In this document: positions 35,883 through 44,269 of the stretch, in pieces
Position numbering within the stretch: position 1 is the first letter of the stretch
Layout: each line of letters opens with the position of its first letter
Assembly (NCBI GenBank): GCA_036264135.1
Contig: DATARN010000011.1
Span: 42,225 to 106,224, forward strand
Source: DATARN01 sp036264135
Lineage (GTDB): Bacteria > Actinomycetota > Acidimicrobiia > Acidimicrobiales > Palsa-688
Direction: 5' to 3'
DNA: 64,000 bases
Notes under the pieces: model-generated
Databases searched by the model: none
The model's input: the letters and a program-made list of their open reading frames with translations, nothing else
Told to the model about the DNA's origin: nothing
Position numbers and translations under genes: made by a program

Positions 35883-36587
35883 GTGCGGGAGGTATGGCTG
35901 GCCGACGGGGTCGACCGCTCCGCCATCCTTGACGAGATCACCGACCTGGCGGCGGGCGCCTCGGTCCCGGTGCGCACCGTCAACCGGGCCCGCCTCCAGG
36001 CGGCGGCGGAAACCGAAGCCCCTCAAGGAGTCCTGGCCTTTGCCGCCCCGCTCCCCGAGGCCGATATCGACGAACTGGCCGCGCCGGCGCCCGCCGGTCC
36101 GCCGCCGTTCCTGGTCGTCGTCGACGGCCTGACCGACCCCCACAACCTGGGGGCGCTGTTGCGCACCGCCCAATGCGCCGGCGCCACCGGCGCCGTGCTC
36201 GGTCGCCACCGGGCCGCCCACATCACCGCAACCGTCGCCAAGGCGGCCGCCGGCGCCATCGAGCATCTCCCCATTGCGGTGGTGCCCGGGATCCCCGCGG
36301 CCCTCAGCCGGCTGGCCGACGCCGGGGTCTGGAACGTCGGCCTGGACGCCGCGGCAACTGTCCCGCTCTGGGGCCTGTCGGTGGCCACCGAACCCGTCGC
36401 CATCGTCCTCGGGGCCGAGGGCCCCGGCCTGTCGAGGCTGGCCCGAGCCCGCTGCCAGCTGCTCATCGCCATACCCCAGGCCGGTCCCCTCACCTCGCTC
36501 AACGTGGCCGCGGCCGCCGCGCTGGCCTGTTTCGAGGTCACCCGGGCCCGCCCGGTATCAGTTGACACTCCCGCCCGACCCGGCTAA
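35883..36587 (+). CDS. rlmB: 23S rRNA 2'-O-methyltransferase, TrmH/RlmB family, start unresolved
   Basis: 234 aa from the GTG at 35883. The SpoU/TrmH trefoil-knot motifs are clear: VDGLTDPHNLGALLRTAQCAGATG, IVLGAEGPGLSRL and IPQAGPLTSLNVAAAAALACFE. However, the same frame upstream encodes the conserved substrate-binding start GGQRVAGRQAVRELLAARR (about 35823-35880), preceded by a Gly/His-rich run. No ATG, GTG or TTG exists in that frame back to a TGA within carD at about 35652. So the true start is either non-canonical or hidden by a sequence error or frameshift in the GGT repeats at 35763-35810. It lies 184 bp after carD. Confidence 0.85.
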   Translation: MREVWLADGVDRSAILDEITDLAAGASVPVRTVNRARLQAAAETEAPQGVLAFAAPLPEADIDELAAPAPAGPPPFLVVVDGLTDPHNLGALLRTAQCAGATGAVLGRHRAAHITATVAKAAAGAIEHLPIAVVPGIPAALSRLADAGVWNVGLDAAATVPLWGLSVATEPVAIVLGAEGPGLSRLARARCQLLIAIPQAGPLTSLNVAAAAALACFEVTRARPVSVDTPARPG

Positions 36588-36653
36588 TACTAGATAGTTC
36601 GTCGCGCTATATCGGGCCTGCCTACTACACTATACGCCATTGCAGGGGTCTTC

Positions 36654-37304
36654 ATGTTCTCTCGGTTCGGCAGTTCGCTCCACTCCGACCTCGATGACGA
36701 GGAGCTGGTCGCCCGATTCCAGCTCGGTGACCCCGATGCCCTAAATGTGCTGATTGAACGGTATCGCCGCTTCGCCCGGGCGAAGTCTCGGACCTATTTC
36801 CTGGCCGGGGCCGAGTCCGACGATATCGAGCAGGAAGGCCTGATCGGCCTCTACAAGGCGGCCCGAGACTTTCGGCCCGAGCGGCAGACCTCCTTCCGGG
36901 CCTTCGCCGAGGTGTGCGTCACCCGCCAAGTGCTCTCCGCCGTCAAGGCGGCGACACGACAGAAGCACCGGCCCCTCAATCGCTACGTGTCGATTTCCGT
37001 CCCGAGTGGGGGCGACCGCGCCCTCGATGACCTCTTGAGCAAGCACCCCGTCGCCGATCCCGCCGAGGAGGTCGTGTCCCGGGAACGCATGGACGACGTG
37101 CGCCAGTCGGTCGCGGGCGCCCTGTCCGGTCTCGAGGTCGACGTCCTGCGGCTGTATGTGGAAGGCAAGTCGTACCAGGAGATCGGACACCGTCTGGGGC
37201 GTCACGTGAAGTCGATCGACAACGCCCTTCAGCGGATCAAGCGCAAGCTGGATCAGCATCTGTCGGAAGGCCGCCCGGTCGGCACCAGCGCCTTGATCGG
37301 CTAA
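36654..37304 (+). CDS. RNA polymerase sigma-70 family factor, SigH (sporulation-type)-like
   Basis: 216 aa. Region 2 is DDEELVARFQLGDPDALNVLIERYRRFARAKSRTYFLAGAESDDIEQEGLIGLYKAARDF, and region 4 is LEVDVLRLYVEGKSYQEIGHRLGRHVKSIDNALQRIKRKL. This matches the Spo0H-like SigH group more than ECF factors. The first ATG at 36654 is used. The 66 bases upstream are unusually AT-rich for the window (two TATA-like stretches: CTATATCGG and CTACACTATACG), so a promoter is likely there. In actinobacteria the target regulon is unknown. Confidence 0.88.
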   Translation: MFSRFGSSLHSDLDDEELVARFQLGDPDALNVLIERYRRFARAKSRTYFLAGAESDDIEQEGLIGLYKAARDFRPERQTSFRAFAEVCVTRQVLSAVKAATRQKHRPLNRYVSISVPSGGDRALDDLLSKHPVADPAEEVVSRERMDDVRQSVAGALSGLEVDVLRLYVEGKSYQEIGHRLGRHVKSIDNALQRIKRKLDQHLSEGRPVGTSALIG

Positions 37305-37308
37305 GCCG

Positions 37309-37527
37309 GTGGTCGACCCGAAACCAACCGTTGAACGGCCGCAGCTCGATTCCGGCGGGCCGCCGGAGATCGCGCACTACGCCCGCAACGACGAGCTGGC
37401 CGCGGCCCGGCGCCAGGGGCGCGCCGTGAAGGCGCTGTGCGGCACCCTCTTCCACCCCCACCGCGACCCCGCCAACCTGCCCGTCTGCGTCGTCTGCCAG
37501 GACCTGGCCGCCGCCTGGGGTCGGTAG
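37309..37527 (+). CDS. DUF3039 family protein
   Basis: 72 aa. VERPQLDSGG, IAHYARNDE, VKALCGTLFHPHRDPANLPVCVVCQDL match the small actinobacterial DUF3039 family. Three cysteines (ALCG, VCVVC) plus the HPHRDP stretch suggest a zinc site. The GTG at 37309 is 4 bases after the sigma factor stop, so it is probably co-transcribed. Function unknown. Confidence 0.8.
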   Translation: MVDPKPTVERPQLDSGGPPEIAHYARNDELAAARRQGRAVKALCGTLFHPHRDPANLPVCVVCQDLAAAWGR

Positions 37528-37537
37528 CTCCGGGCGT

Positions 37538-38011
37538 CTAGGGCAGCCGGGCCACGTCGGTTACCGTGCCCGCGGTGGCCGCCACCAGCTGGTGGGGGTC
37601 GATCGGGAAGTTCACATGAGGTGTTCCCGCCGCCGCCCACACCTCGTCGTAGTCCAGCAGCCCCGGGTCGACGAAGACAGGAAGGGCGGTCGGGAAGCCG
37701 AACGGCGGGACGCCGCCGACGGGGAACCCGGTCACCGCCCGCACCGTGTCGGCGTCGGGCCGGCGGGAGACGGCGCCGCCGGCGGCCGCCGCCAGCTTGG
37801 CCTCGTCGAGTTGCCGGTCCCCGCCGACCAGTGCCAGCACCGGGCGGTCGTCGACGGTGAAGATCAGCGACTTCACGATCTGGCCCAGCTCGACACCGAT
37901 GGCCGCCGCCGCCTCGGCGGCCGTCCGGGTGCTCTGCGGGAACTCCTTCGGCCGCACCTCGAGCCCGATCCGCCGTCCCGCCTCGATCACCGCGGTCACG
38001 TTCCTGTGCAT
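37538..38011 (-). CDS. YbaK/EbsC family aminoacyl-tRNA deacylase
   Basis: 157 aa. The YbaK/ProX fold is indicated by IVKSLIFTVDDRPVLALVGGDRQLDEAKLAAAAG and the conserved TGFPVGGVPPFGFPTALPVFVDPGLL. Such proteins hydrolyse mischarged Cys- or Ala-tRNA. The catalytic Lys (IVKSL) is kept. ATG at 38011. It converges with the DUF3039 gene and lies beside the tRNA-Thr gene on the same strand. Confidence 0.9.
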   Translation of the reverse strand: MHRNVTAVIEAGRRIGLEVRPKEFPQSTRTAAEAAAAIGVELGQIVKSLIFTVDDRPVLALVGGDRQLDEAKLAAAAGGAVSRRPDADTVRAVTGFPVGGVPPFGFPTALPVFVDPGLLDYDEVWAAAGTPHVNFPIDPHQLVAATAGTVTDVARLP

Positions 38012-38068
38012 CGGCCGGGCACGCTACCCGAGCCCGGTGGCGACGCCTGCCAGCCCGAGGTGACCGCG

Positions 38069-38143
38069 AGCCCGAGGTGGGACTCGAACCCACGACCTGA
38101 CGCTTACAAGGCGCCTGCTCTGGCCGAACTGAGCTACTCGGGC
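38069..38143 (-). tRNA. tRNA-Thr (anticodon UGU)
   Basis: On the minus strand a 75-nt cloverleaf can be drawn: acceptor GCCCGAG/CTCGGGC, D-stem GCTC/GAGC, anticodon stem GGCGC/GCGTC with loop CTTGTAA (anticodon TGT, one G-T pair), variable loop of 5, T-arm GTGGG-TTCGAAT-CCCAC, discriminator T. The 3' CCA is not encoded. Confidence 0.95.
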
Positions 38144-38204
38144 CGGTGCGACGGCTCTGCGCCTCGCACGGGCCGATGGTAGGTGACGCTTGCCCTCCTC
38201 TGAT

Positions 38205-38253
38205 TTGGGGTGAACGCGCCTTTCCTCTCACTTGGGAGTGAACGCGTCTTTCC
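38205..38253 (+). repeat. two copies of a ~21-base direct repeat upstream of a lipoprotein gene
   Basis: TTGGGGTGAACGCGCCTTTCC (38205-38225, last base trimmed here by convention) and TTGGGAGTGAACGCGTCTTTCC-like sequence (38232-38253) share TGAACGCG and CTTTCC with a 27-28-base period. They lie 54-100 bp before the lipoprotein start at 38307. They could be tandem activator or repressor sites. Confidence 0.5.
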
Positions 38254-38306
38254 GTCTACTCTCTACGGCCTGTGACTGACGGCCACCTGTACGCCGGCGT
38301 ACTCCG

Positions 38307-38924
38307 TTGACAGCCCGCGGCGCAGTCACCGGTGTCGCTCTGGTGGCGCTGATCGGGCTGGTGGCCGCGTGCAGCGGGGGCTCGAGTAAGGGCCTGCCGG
38401 CCAGCCAGGTCGAGCAACGGTACGACGCGGCCATCGGGCCGGCCAATACCGCGATCGCCTCGTTGGAGACCCAGGCCGTCGCCGCTGGGGCGGGGGGCTC
38501 CGCGAAGGGACTGGCGTCGGCGTCCGGCAACACCTCGGGCGTGCTGCAGAAGGCGGCGGGCCAGGTGAGCGGCATCTCGGCGGCGCCGCCGCTGGAGAAG
38601 GACATGGCCGATGTCGTCAAGGCGCTCAACAATCTCGTCACCGACCTGGCCGCCCTGTCGTCGGCGCGCGGTGCCGACGTACCCCCGGCCGCCGCCCGCT
38701 ACGTCGCCGACGCCGGGCGTGAGGCGGCGGCCGACGAGCTGGTCAAGCTGGCGCTCATCGCCGCCACCACACCGACGACCCTGCCACCGCCGACCGTCGC
38801 ACCGGACACCACGACGACCGTCGCCACTCTCCCCCCGCCGCCCACCACCGTGCCCCGGCATACGACCACCACCCGGCGGACGGCGACGACGCTCGCCCAC
38901 ACCGCCACGACCTTGACACCCTGA
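38307..38924 (+). CDS. lipoprotein with Thr/Pro-rich C-terminal tail
   Basis: 205 aa. Signal peptide with lipobox LVAAC (Cys about 22), then a helical domain (VEQRYDAAIGPANTAIASLETQ to PLEKDMADVVKALNNLVTDLAALSSARG), then about 55 residues of TPTTLPPPTVAPDTTTT-like sequence probably spanning the wall. No known domain. The TTG at 38307 is the start in frame with the signal; a CTG-rich upstream frame has no better option. Two direct repeats lie upstream. Function unknown. Confidence 0.75.
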   Translation: MTARGAVTGVALVALIGLVAACSGGSSKGLPASQVEQRYDAAIGPANTAIASLETQAVAAGAGGSAKGLASASGNTSGVLQKAAGQVSGISAAPPLEKDMADVVKALNNLVTDLAALSSARGADVPPAAARYVADAGREAAADELVKLALIAATTPTTLPPPTVAPDTTTTVATLPPPPTTVPRHTTTTRRTATTLAHTATTLTP

Positions 38925-39031
38925 CCGCCACGACGCCGGATCGGTGCGGCCGAGCCCATGGGGGACCATTCCCGCCGGTAGCGGCATCGAGGATGCTTGA
39001 TCCCGCCGCCCCAGGGTGGCAGGGTGGCTTT

Positions 39032-39292
39032 GTGGGATTGTCCGAACGCGACCGCGCCATCCTCGATTTCGAGCGGAGCTGGTGGACCGAACCGAGCCCC
39101 AAGATGGTCGCGATCCGTACCCACTTCGACTTCTCCCCGACTCGGTACTACCGGCTGCTCGGGGTGCTTATCGATTCGCCGGACGCGGCCTCCTATGACC
39201 CCTTGGTCGTCCGCCGTCTGCGACGGGTCCGGGATCGCCGGCGCCGGGCCCGGTTCGAGGGCCGGTCCGCCGGAGAGCCACCGCTGCGGTGA
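39032..39292 (+). CDS. DUF3263 family small protein
   Basis: 86 aa. GLSERDRAILDFERSWWTEPSPKMVAIRTHFDFSPTRYYRLLGVLIDSP is the DUF3263 core, an HTH-like fold in actinobacteria that ends with a basic tail. The GTG at 39032 fits the family N-terminus; an in-frame ATG at 38993 would add 13 residues. Its stop overlaps the LytR_C gene by 4 bases, the arrangement usual for this pair. Confidence 0.85.
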   Translation: MGLSERDRAILDFERSWWTEPSPKMVAIRTHFDFSPTRYYRLLGVLIDSPDAASYDPLVVRRLRRVRDRRRRARFEGRSAGEPPLR

Positions 39293-39873
39293 GTCCCGGC
39301 TCCCATGCCGCGGGTGACGGCTCCTTCGGGCGTTCCACGGGCATCCAGGCCGGCCGGGCGGCGCTGCTCATCGGCGCCGCCGTGGTGATCGGCCTCATCC
39401 TCCTGCACCGATCCGGTGGCGGCGTGGCCGTCGGGACGGGCGGCAGCAACACGACCTTTCCTACCATCCCGACCTCGGCCACCTCCGGCGCCGGGACGAC
39501 CCCGTCCACCGGACGCACCGCGACGACGCCGCCGACGACCGGGTTGCGGCAGCCGCAGGACATCAAGGTGCTCGTCGCCAACGGCACTTCCACCCCGGGC
39601 CTGGCCGCCAGGATTTCCGCCACCATCCATGCCAAGGGATATGTGACGCTGGCCGGCACCAATGCCACCCAGAAGCCGGGCAGCACCGTCATTTACTTCG
39701 AACCGAGCTACAGCGGCGATGCCGCCGCCCTGGCGGCCAAGCTCAACCTCCCGGCCACCGCAGTGCAGGCCATGCCCCAGCCACCTCCGGTCCCCGCCCT
39801 GAACGGGGCGAACATCGTGGTGGTGGCCGGTCCCGACCTGGCCAGCTCGGCCAGCACCACCTCCTCGACGTAG
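39289..39873 (+). CDS. LytR C-terminal domain membrane protein
   Basis: 194 aa. A membrane span (AALLIGAAVVIGLILL, about 24-39) is followed by a Thr/Ser/Pro-rich linker and a LytR_C domain (IKVLVANGTSTPGLAARISATIHAKGYVTL, VIYFEPSYSGDAAALAAKL, NIVVVAGPDL). The domain faces outside the membrane and is linked to cell-wall glycopolymer functions, though this stand-alone form has no LytR transferase part. GTG at 39289 overlaps the DUF3263 gene as GTGA. Confidence 0.85.
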   Translation: MSPGSHAAGDGSFGRSTGIQAGRAALLIGAAVVIGLILLHRSGGGVAVGTGGSNTTFPTIPTSATSGAGTTPSTGRTATTPPTTGLRQPQDIKVLVANGTSTPGLAARISATIHAKGYVTLAGTNATQKPGSTVIYFEPSYSGDAAALAAKLNLPATAVQAMPQPPPVPALNGANIVVVAGPDLASSASTTSST

Positions 39874-39886
39874 TCGCCGCCCGACC

Positions 39887-40675
39887 GTGGCGTCCGACCG
39901 GCTCGCGCCGTGGCGAGACCATCCCGGCCGCGCCGGGGTGCTCACGGACTTCGATGGGACCCTCGCGCCGATCGTGGAGGATCCCGAGGCGGCCCGGCCC
40001 CTGCCTGGCGTGGCCGAGACCCTGGCGGAGCTGGGCCGCGTCTACCGGCTGGTGGCGGTGATCTCCGGGCGTCCCGTGGCCTATCTCCGGGACCGCTTGG
40101 CCTCGCCGCCCGGCGTCGTGCTGGTCGGGCTGTACGGGCTGGAAAAGGGAGTCGGTGGCGGCATCGAGACCCTCCCCGCCGCCGAGCGATGGCGCCGGGT
40201 GGTGGCCGAGGTGGCGGCGGCCGCGGAAGCGGAGGCCCCGCCCGGCGTCTACGTGGAGCGCAAGGGACTGAGCGTGGGCCTCCACGTTCGCCAAGCCCCC
40301 GAGCGCGCCGGCTGGGTCGACCGGTGGGCCGACGAACAGGCGGCCCGGACCGGCCTGGTGGCTCACGCCGGCAAGATGTCGCGCGAACTGGTCCCCCCGG
40401 TCGACACCGACAAGGGCCAGGCGGTGGCCGAGTTGGCGGCGGGCCTGAACGCAGTGTGCTTCCTCGGCGACGACGTCGGCGACCTCCCCGCCTTCGCCGC
40501 CTTAGCCCGCCTGCGAGCCGGCGGCACGACCACCATGGGGGTGGCCGTCCGCAGCGCCGAATCTCCGCCGGCGCTGCTGGCCGCGGCCGACCTCGTCGTC
40601 GACGGCCCCGAAGGCGCCCTCGCCTTCCTCCGCGCCCTGCTTCCCGCCGACCACTTTTGGGCCGACCGGCCCTGA
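39887..40675 (+). CDS. otsB: trehalose-6-phosphate phosphatase
   Basis: 262 aa, HAD family. The nucleophile motif DFDGTLAPI has D21 and D23; ISGRP (motif 2) and FLGDDVGDLPAF (motif 4) with the intervening KMSRELVPPVDTDKG (motif 3 Lys) are intact. It releases trehalose from trehalose-6-phosphate. GTG at 39887. The trehalose-6-phosphate synthase gene is convergent, ending 22 bases away, so the pair is not one operon. Confidence 0.93.
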   Translation: MASDRLAPWRDHPGRAGVLTDFDGTLAPIVEDPEAARPLPGVAETLAELGRVYRLVAVISGRPVAYLRDRLASPPGVVLVGLYGLEKGVGGGIETLPAAERWRRVVAEVAAAAEAEAPPGVYVERKGLSVGLHVRQAPERAGWVDRWADEQAARTGLVAHAGKMSRELVPPVDTDKGQAVAELAAGLNAVCFLGDDVGDLPAFAALARLRAGGTTTMGVAVRSAESPPALLAAADLVVDGPEGALAFLRALLPADHFWADRP

Positions 40676-40697
40676 GCCGACCAGCCTTGGGCGGCGG

Positions 40698-42095
40698 TTA
40701 GGCCCGGTCGGGGACCCGGGCGGCGGTCAGGCTGTCGGCGAACCAGTCCTCCGGTGTCCGGGCGGTGACCACCTTGCGCAGCGCCGTGGCCCGCGCCGCC
40801 CGCTCGTCCCCGGGAAGCTCCAGGGCGGTCGCCAACGCCCGGGCGGTGGCGACGATGTCGAACGGATGGGCCTCGACGGCATGCTCTCCCAGCTCATCCC
40901 AGGCTCCGGCCCCCGGGGACAGCACCAGCACGCCGTCGCGCTGATTGACGAGCGGCCCTTCCTTGGCCACCAGGTTCAGGCCGTCGCGAATGGGGTTGAC
41001 CATCAGGACGTCGTAGCGGCGGAGGGCGGCGACGGCCCGGGGATAGTTGTCCGACGTCTCCAGGAGGATCGGGGTCCAGTCACCGTCGGACCACTTGGCG
41101 TTGATCGCCCGGACAACCGCCTCCACCTCGTGGCGGTACCCGAGGTATTCCGCCAGGTCGTTGCGGGAGGGGTAGACGAAGGCACCGAAGACCACCCGGC
41201 CCCGGAAGCGAACCTCCCGCTCCAGGAGCTCGTCGAAGGCGTAGAACCCCCGCAGGAGGTTCTTGGAGAGCTCGATGCGATCGGTGCGCACAATGAAGTG
41301 GCGGTCGCCGAGGTACGCCTCCAGCCGGTCCAGCTCCCGGTCGGTCTCCTCTGAGGCGGCGGTGGCCGCCAGCCCTTGGCCGTCGGCCGCGGCCGGTGAC
41401 ACGAATACCTCCGGAAGGGTGACGCCCCGCTCGCGGCAGCAGGCCTCGAAGGCGGCGGCCCAGCGGGGGGAATGGAAACCCACCGCCCCGGCGCCCGCCA
41501 GGCCCCGGAGCAGGGTGTCGACGACGGCGTCGGGGAGGATCTGCAGGTCACTCGGCGGGCAGAAGGGAATGTGCAGGAAGGCGGCGCTGGCCACATCGGG
41601 ACGCAGCCGGGCCAGCTCGGCGCCGACCAACGACAATTGGTAGTCCTGGATCAGCACTGTGCCACCGGGGGCCATTTCCGCCGCCACCGCCGCCGCGAAC
41701 AGGTGGTTGACGGCGACGAAGCCCTCCCATGCCGCCCACCAATGCCGGTCGAGGCGGGGCCGCCGCGGCAGGTCCCAGAGTCCGTGGTGCAGGAACCACA
41801 GCGTCTGGTTGGCGATGACGTCGTAGTACTGCCGGAACTGCACCGGGTCGATGTGGACCGAACGCACCCGGAACCCGGCCGCCGACACCTCGCCGGCCGC
41901 GGTGGCCTCGCGGTCGGCCTCGGTGATCGCGGTCGCCAGCCACAGGGCGTCGTGCTGCGCCGCCCCGGGTCCGATCACCGCGATCATGCCGCCACTGCCC
42001 CGGGTGGCGCGCAGCTCCCCGTCGGCGTCGCGCACAAACGACAGCGGGCCGCGATTCGACACGACCGCCAGGGGAGTGGTGCCGGATGGGGGCAT
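40698..42095 (-). CDS. otsA: trehalose-6-phosphate synthase, GT20
   Basis: 465 aa. NRGPLSF at the N-terminus, WWAAWEGFVAVNHLFA, IQDYQLSLVGAEL, FLHIPFCPPSDLQILP, VRTDRIELSKNLLRGFYAFDELLE and VNPIRDGLNLVAKEG match the GT-B GT20 family. It links UDP- or GDP-glucose to glucose-6-phosphate. ATG at 42095. It diverges from the glycerate kinase gene across 55 bp, so the two could share a promoter region. Confidence 0.92.
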   Translation of the reverse strand: MPPSGTTPLAVVSNRGPLSFVRDADGELRATRGSGGMIAVIGPGAAQHDALWLATAITEADREATAAGEVSAAGFRVRSVHIDPVQFRQYYDVIANQTLWFLHHGLWDLPRRPRLDRHWWAAWEGFVAVNHLFAAAVAAEMAPGGTVLIQDYQLSLVGAELARLRPDVASAAFLHIPFCPPSDLQILPDAVVDTLLRGLAGAGAVGFHSPRWAAAFEACCRERGVTLPEVFVSPAAADGQGLAATAASEETDRELDRLEAYLGDRHFIVRTDRIELSKNLLRGFYAFDELLEREVRFRGRVVFGAFVYPSRNDLAEYLGYRHEVEAVVRAINAKWSDGDWTPILLETSDNYPRAVAALRRYDVLMVNPIRDGLNLVAKEGPLVNQRDGVLVLSPGAGAWDELGEHAVEAHPFDIVATARALATALELPGDERAARATALRKVVTARTPEDWFADSLTAARVPDRA

Positions 42096-42150
42096 TCGCT
42101 TGAGACCCTACCCACGCCAGGGCGCCGCGCGCCCCCCGGGACCAGGCACG

Positions 42151-43152
42151 ATGGTGCCCATGCCACACGTGGTCGCCGCCCCCGACAAGTTTCGGGGCAC
42201 CGCCACCGCGCACCAGGTCGCGGGCGCGGTGGCGGTGGCCGCGGCCGTCGCCGGATGGAGCTGCGACGAGGCTCCCATGGCCGACGGCGGCGAGGGCCTG
42301 CTTGAGGTGGTGCGCGGTCGCCTGTACACCGCCGAGGTCAAAGACCCCTTGGGCCGGTTGGTCACCGCCCCCTGGCGACTCGACGGCAGTACCGCCGTCG
42401 TCGAGATGGCGCTGGCGTCGGGCCTGTCACTGGTGGGCGGGGCGAGCGGGAACGACCCGGTGGCCGCCGACACCGCCGGCACCGGCCAGCTCATCGCCGC
42501 CGCGGTGAAGGCGGGCGCCAAACGGGTCCTCGTCGGCGTCGGCGGCTCGGCGTCGACCGATGGCGGCCTGGGCGCGGTGCGCGCCCTGGAGCCGCACAGC
42601 CGACTGCACGGGGTGGAACTGGTGGTGGCCTGCGACGTGGAGACCCTGTTCCTCGACGCGGCGCGAGTGTTCGCCCCCCAAAAGGGCGCCTCACCGAACC
42701 AGGTGGCCCTGCTCACCCGGCGGCTCGAACGCCTGGCCCTGCTCTATGAGGAGGAGTTCGGTGTGGACGTCCGGCCGCGGCCCGGCGGGGGCGCCGCCGG
42801 CGGGCTGGCCGGTGGGCTGGCCGCCCTGGGCGCCGAGCTGGTGCCCGGCTTCGAGGTGGTCGCCGACGCCGTCGACCTGGCCGAGCGCATGGAGGGGGCG
42901 GATCTGGTGGTGGCGGGGGAGGGCCTCCTCGACGAGCAGTCGTTCCACGGCAAGGCGGTCGGGGGCGTGGTCCGCCTGGCCGCCGAGGTTGGGGTGCCGG
43001 CCTTCGTGGTGGCGGGCGACATCGACCGGGCGGCGGTGGGCCCACTCGATGTCGACTGCGTCTCGCTGGTCGATCGCTTCGGCCGGGAGCGGGCCATGGC
43101 CGACACCGTGGGCTGCATACGTGAGGCCGTGCTCGAGCGCCTGTCCCGCTGA
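42151..43152 (+). CDS. glycerate kinase, GlxK/GarK type
   Basis: 333 aa. VVAAPDKFRGTATAHQVAGAVAVAA, APMADGGEGLLEVV, VVEMALASGLSLV, VGVGGSASTDGGLGAVRAL and DLVVAGEGLLDEQSFHGKAVGGVVRLA are the family core. It phosphorylates D-glycerate, at the 2-position in most members. The ATG at 42151 is used; a second at 42160 is possible. It is next to the glucosyl-3-phosphoglycerate synthase gene (convergent), which suggests a link with glycerate-based solutes. Confidence 0.92.
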   Translation: MVPMPHVVAAPDKFRGTATAHQVAGAVAVAAAVAGWSCDEAPMADGGEGLLEVVRGRLYTAEVKDPLGRLVTAPWRLDGSTAVVEMALASGLSLVGGASGNDPVAADTAGTGQLIAAAVKAGAKRVLVGVGGSASTDGGLGAVRALEPHSRLHGVELVVACDVETLFLDAARVFAPQKGASPNQVALLTRRLERLALLYEEEFGVDVRPRPGGGAAGGLAGGLAALGAELVPGFEVVADAVDLAERMEGADLVVAGEGLLDEQSFHGKAVGGVVRLAAEVGVPAFVVAGDIDRAAVGPLDVDCVSLVDRFGRERAMADTVGCIREAVLERLSR

Positions 43153-43169
43153 GCGGCCCACCGCGCCCC

Positions 43170-43238
43170 GGACCGGGCCCTCAGGCCCGCCCGGGACCGG
43201 GCTCTCAGGCCCCCGCCCGGGACCGGGCTCTCAGGCCC
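43170..43238 (+). repeat. three copies of a 19-base repeat between convergent genes
   Basis: GGACCGGGCYCTCAGGCCC occurs at 43170-43188, 43194-43212 and 43220-43238, with a decayed fourth copy ending the cluster. Each unit is partly palindromic (GGCCTGAG / CTCAGGCC-like) and can fold on itself. The array fills the gap between the glycerate kinase and gpgS stops and could act as a bidirectional terminator. Confidence 0.6.
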
Positions 43239-43247
43239 CGGCCGCCC

Positions 43248-44138
43248 TCAGGCCGTCCTACGGGCAGGCTCCACGCCGACCAATGGCGGCCGCTCGGACA
43301 GCACGACGGTGAGCGGCTCGTGGCCGGGGCGGACGAGCCGGGATTCCCAGTCGGGGGCCACGCCGGCCCGGCTGAGGGCGACCTGGACAATGGCCAGCGC
43401 CTGGGGGCCGAGGTCGGCGAGGGGCCGGTTGCGGTGCACCCGCTGGCCCAGGTCGCATTGGGCCATGGCGCCGAGCCCGAATTCCGACGCCACATCGATG
43501 ACCAGCCCCAAATCCACGCCGTAGCCGTCGACGAACGGCAAACGCTCCCACACGTCGCGTCGGGCGGCGCACTCGCCCGCGAGGGGCTGGGCCAGCGTGG
43601 CCAAGTGGGGGAACAAGGCGGCGATCAACGGCCGGGCGACCAGCTCGGTGACCCGGCCGCCCTCACCGGGTACGCCGTCGACGGGACGGTCGTAACAGCC
43701 CTTCACGAAGGCGACGTCGTCCCGGATCAGCAGCGGGCCGACCAGCCCGGAGACGAAGTGGGCGGCGAAGTCGCGGACGTCGGCGTCGCAGAAGACGACG
43801 AGGTCGCCGCCGGCGGCCTGTACCGCTCTCCACATGGCCTGGCCCTTGCCGCCCGGCGCGGTCGCCAGGACGCGGGCGCCGGCATCGCGAGCCACCGTCG
43901 AGGTGGCGTCGGTGGACCCGTCGTCGATGACCAGGATCTCGTCGACCAGTGGCTGGACCTCGACCAGCGAGGATCGGATGACCGCCACGATCGCCCCGAC
44001 GGTCTCCGCCTCGTCGCGGGCGGGCAGGCAGACTGAGATGCGCCGCCCCCGCTTCGCCTCGACCAGACCGGCGACGTCGAAGTCCGAGAAGCGGAACGAG
44101 CGCAGCACCCGGGCAGCTTGCCACGTTGACGAAAGCAC
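43248..44138 (-). CDS. gpgS: glucosyl-3-phosphoglycerate synthase
   Basis: 296 aa, GT-A fold. TFRFSDFD-like SFRFSDFDVAGLVEAKRGRRISVCLPARDEAETVG begins the family core; DEILVIDDGSTDAT, GGKGQAMWRAV and VFCDADVRDF (DxD) follow, with LAGECAARRDVWERLPFVDGYGVDLGLVID later. It transfers glucose from an NDP-donor to 3-phosphoglycerate, the first step to glucosylglycerate or methylglucose lipopolysaccharide. ATG at 44138. No gpgP phosphatase is visible here; the OtsB-like gene nearby is a separate family. Confidence 0.9.
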   Translation of the reverse strand: MLSSTWQAARVLRSFRFSDFDVAGLVEAKRGRRISVCLPARDEAETVGAIVAVIRSSLVEVQPLVDEILVIDDGSTDATSTVARDAGARVLATAPGGKGQAMWRAVQAAGGDLVVFCDADVRDFAAHFVSGLVGPLLIRDDVAFVKGCYDRPVDGVPGEGGRVTELVARPLIAALFPHLATLAQPLAGECAARRDVWERLPFVDGYGVDLGLVIDVASEFGLGAMAQCDLGQRVHRNRPLADLGPQALAIVQVALSRAGVAPDWESRLVRPGHEPLTVVLSERPPLVGVEPARRTA

Positions 44139-44269
44139 CTGAGATGGGTAACGATGGGGTTGCCATCATCCAGAGCGGTCGAGGGTTCGGGCCCGACGAC
44201 GCCGCGGCAACCAGCATCGGCAGAGCGCCGGTGGCCAGGTGCCAATGCCCGGTTCGATGAGGAGGACCG

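Noticed and set aside
35767..36132. A frame beginning with a run of Val/Met (GTG/ATG repeat)
   Set aside because: It is the repeat read in a different frame from the methyltransferase and has no protein features; it may only supply the start if a frameshift exists.
43170..43238. GC-rich tandem repeat as a possible CRISPR or mobile element
   Set aside because: Only three irregular 19-base units with 5-7-base gaps; no spacers, no transposase, no terminal repeats.
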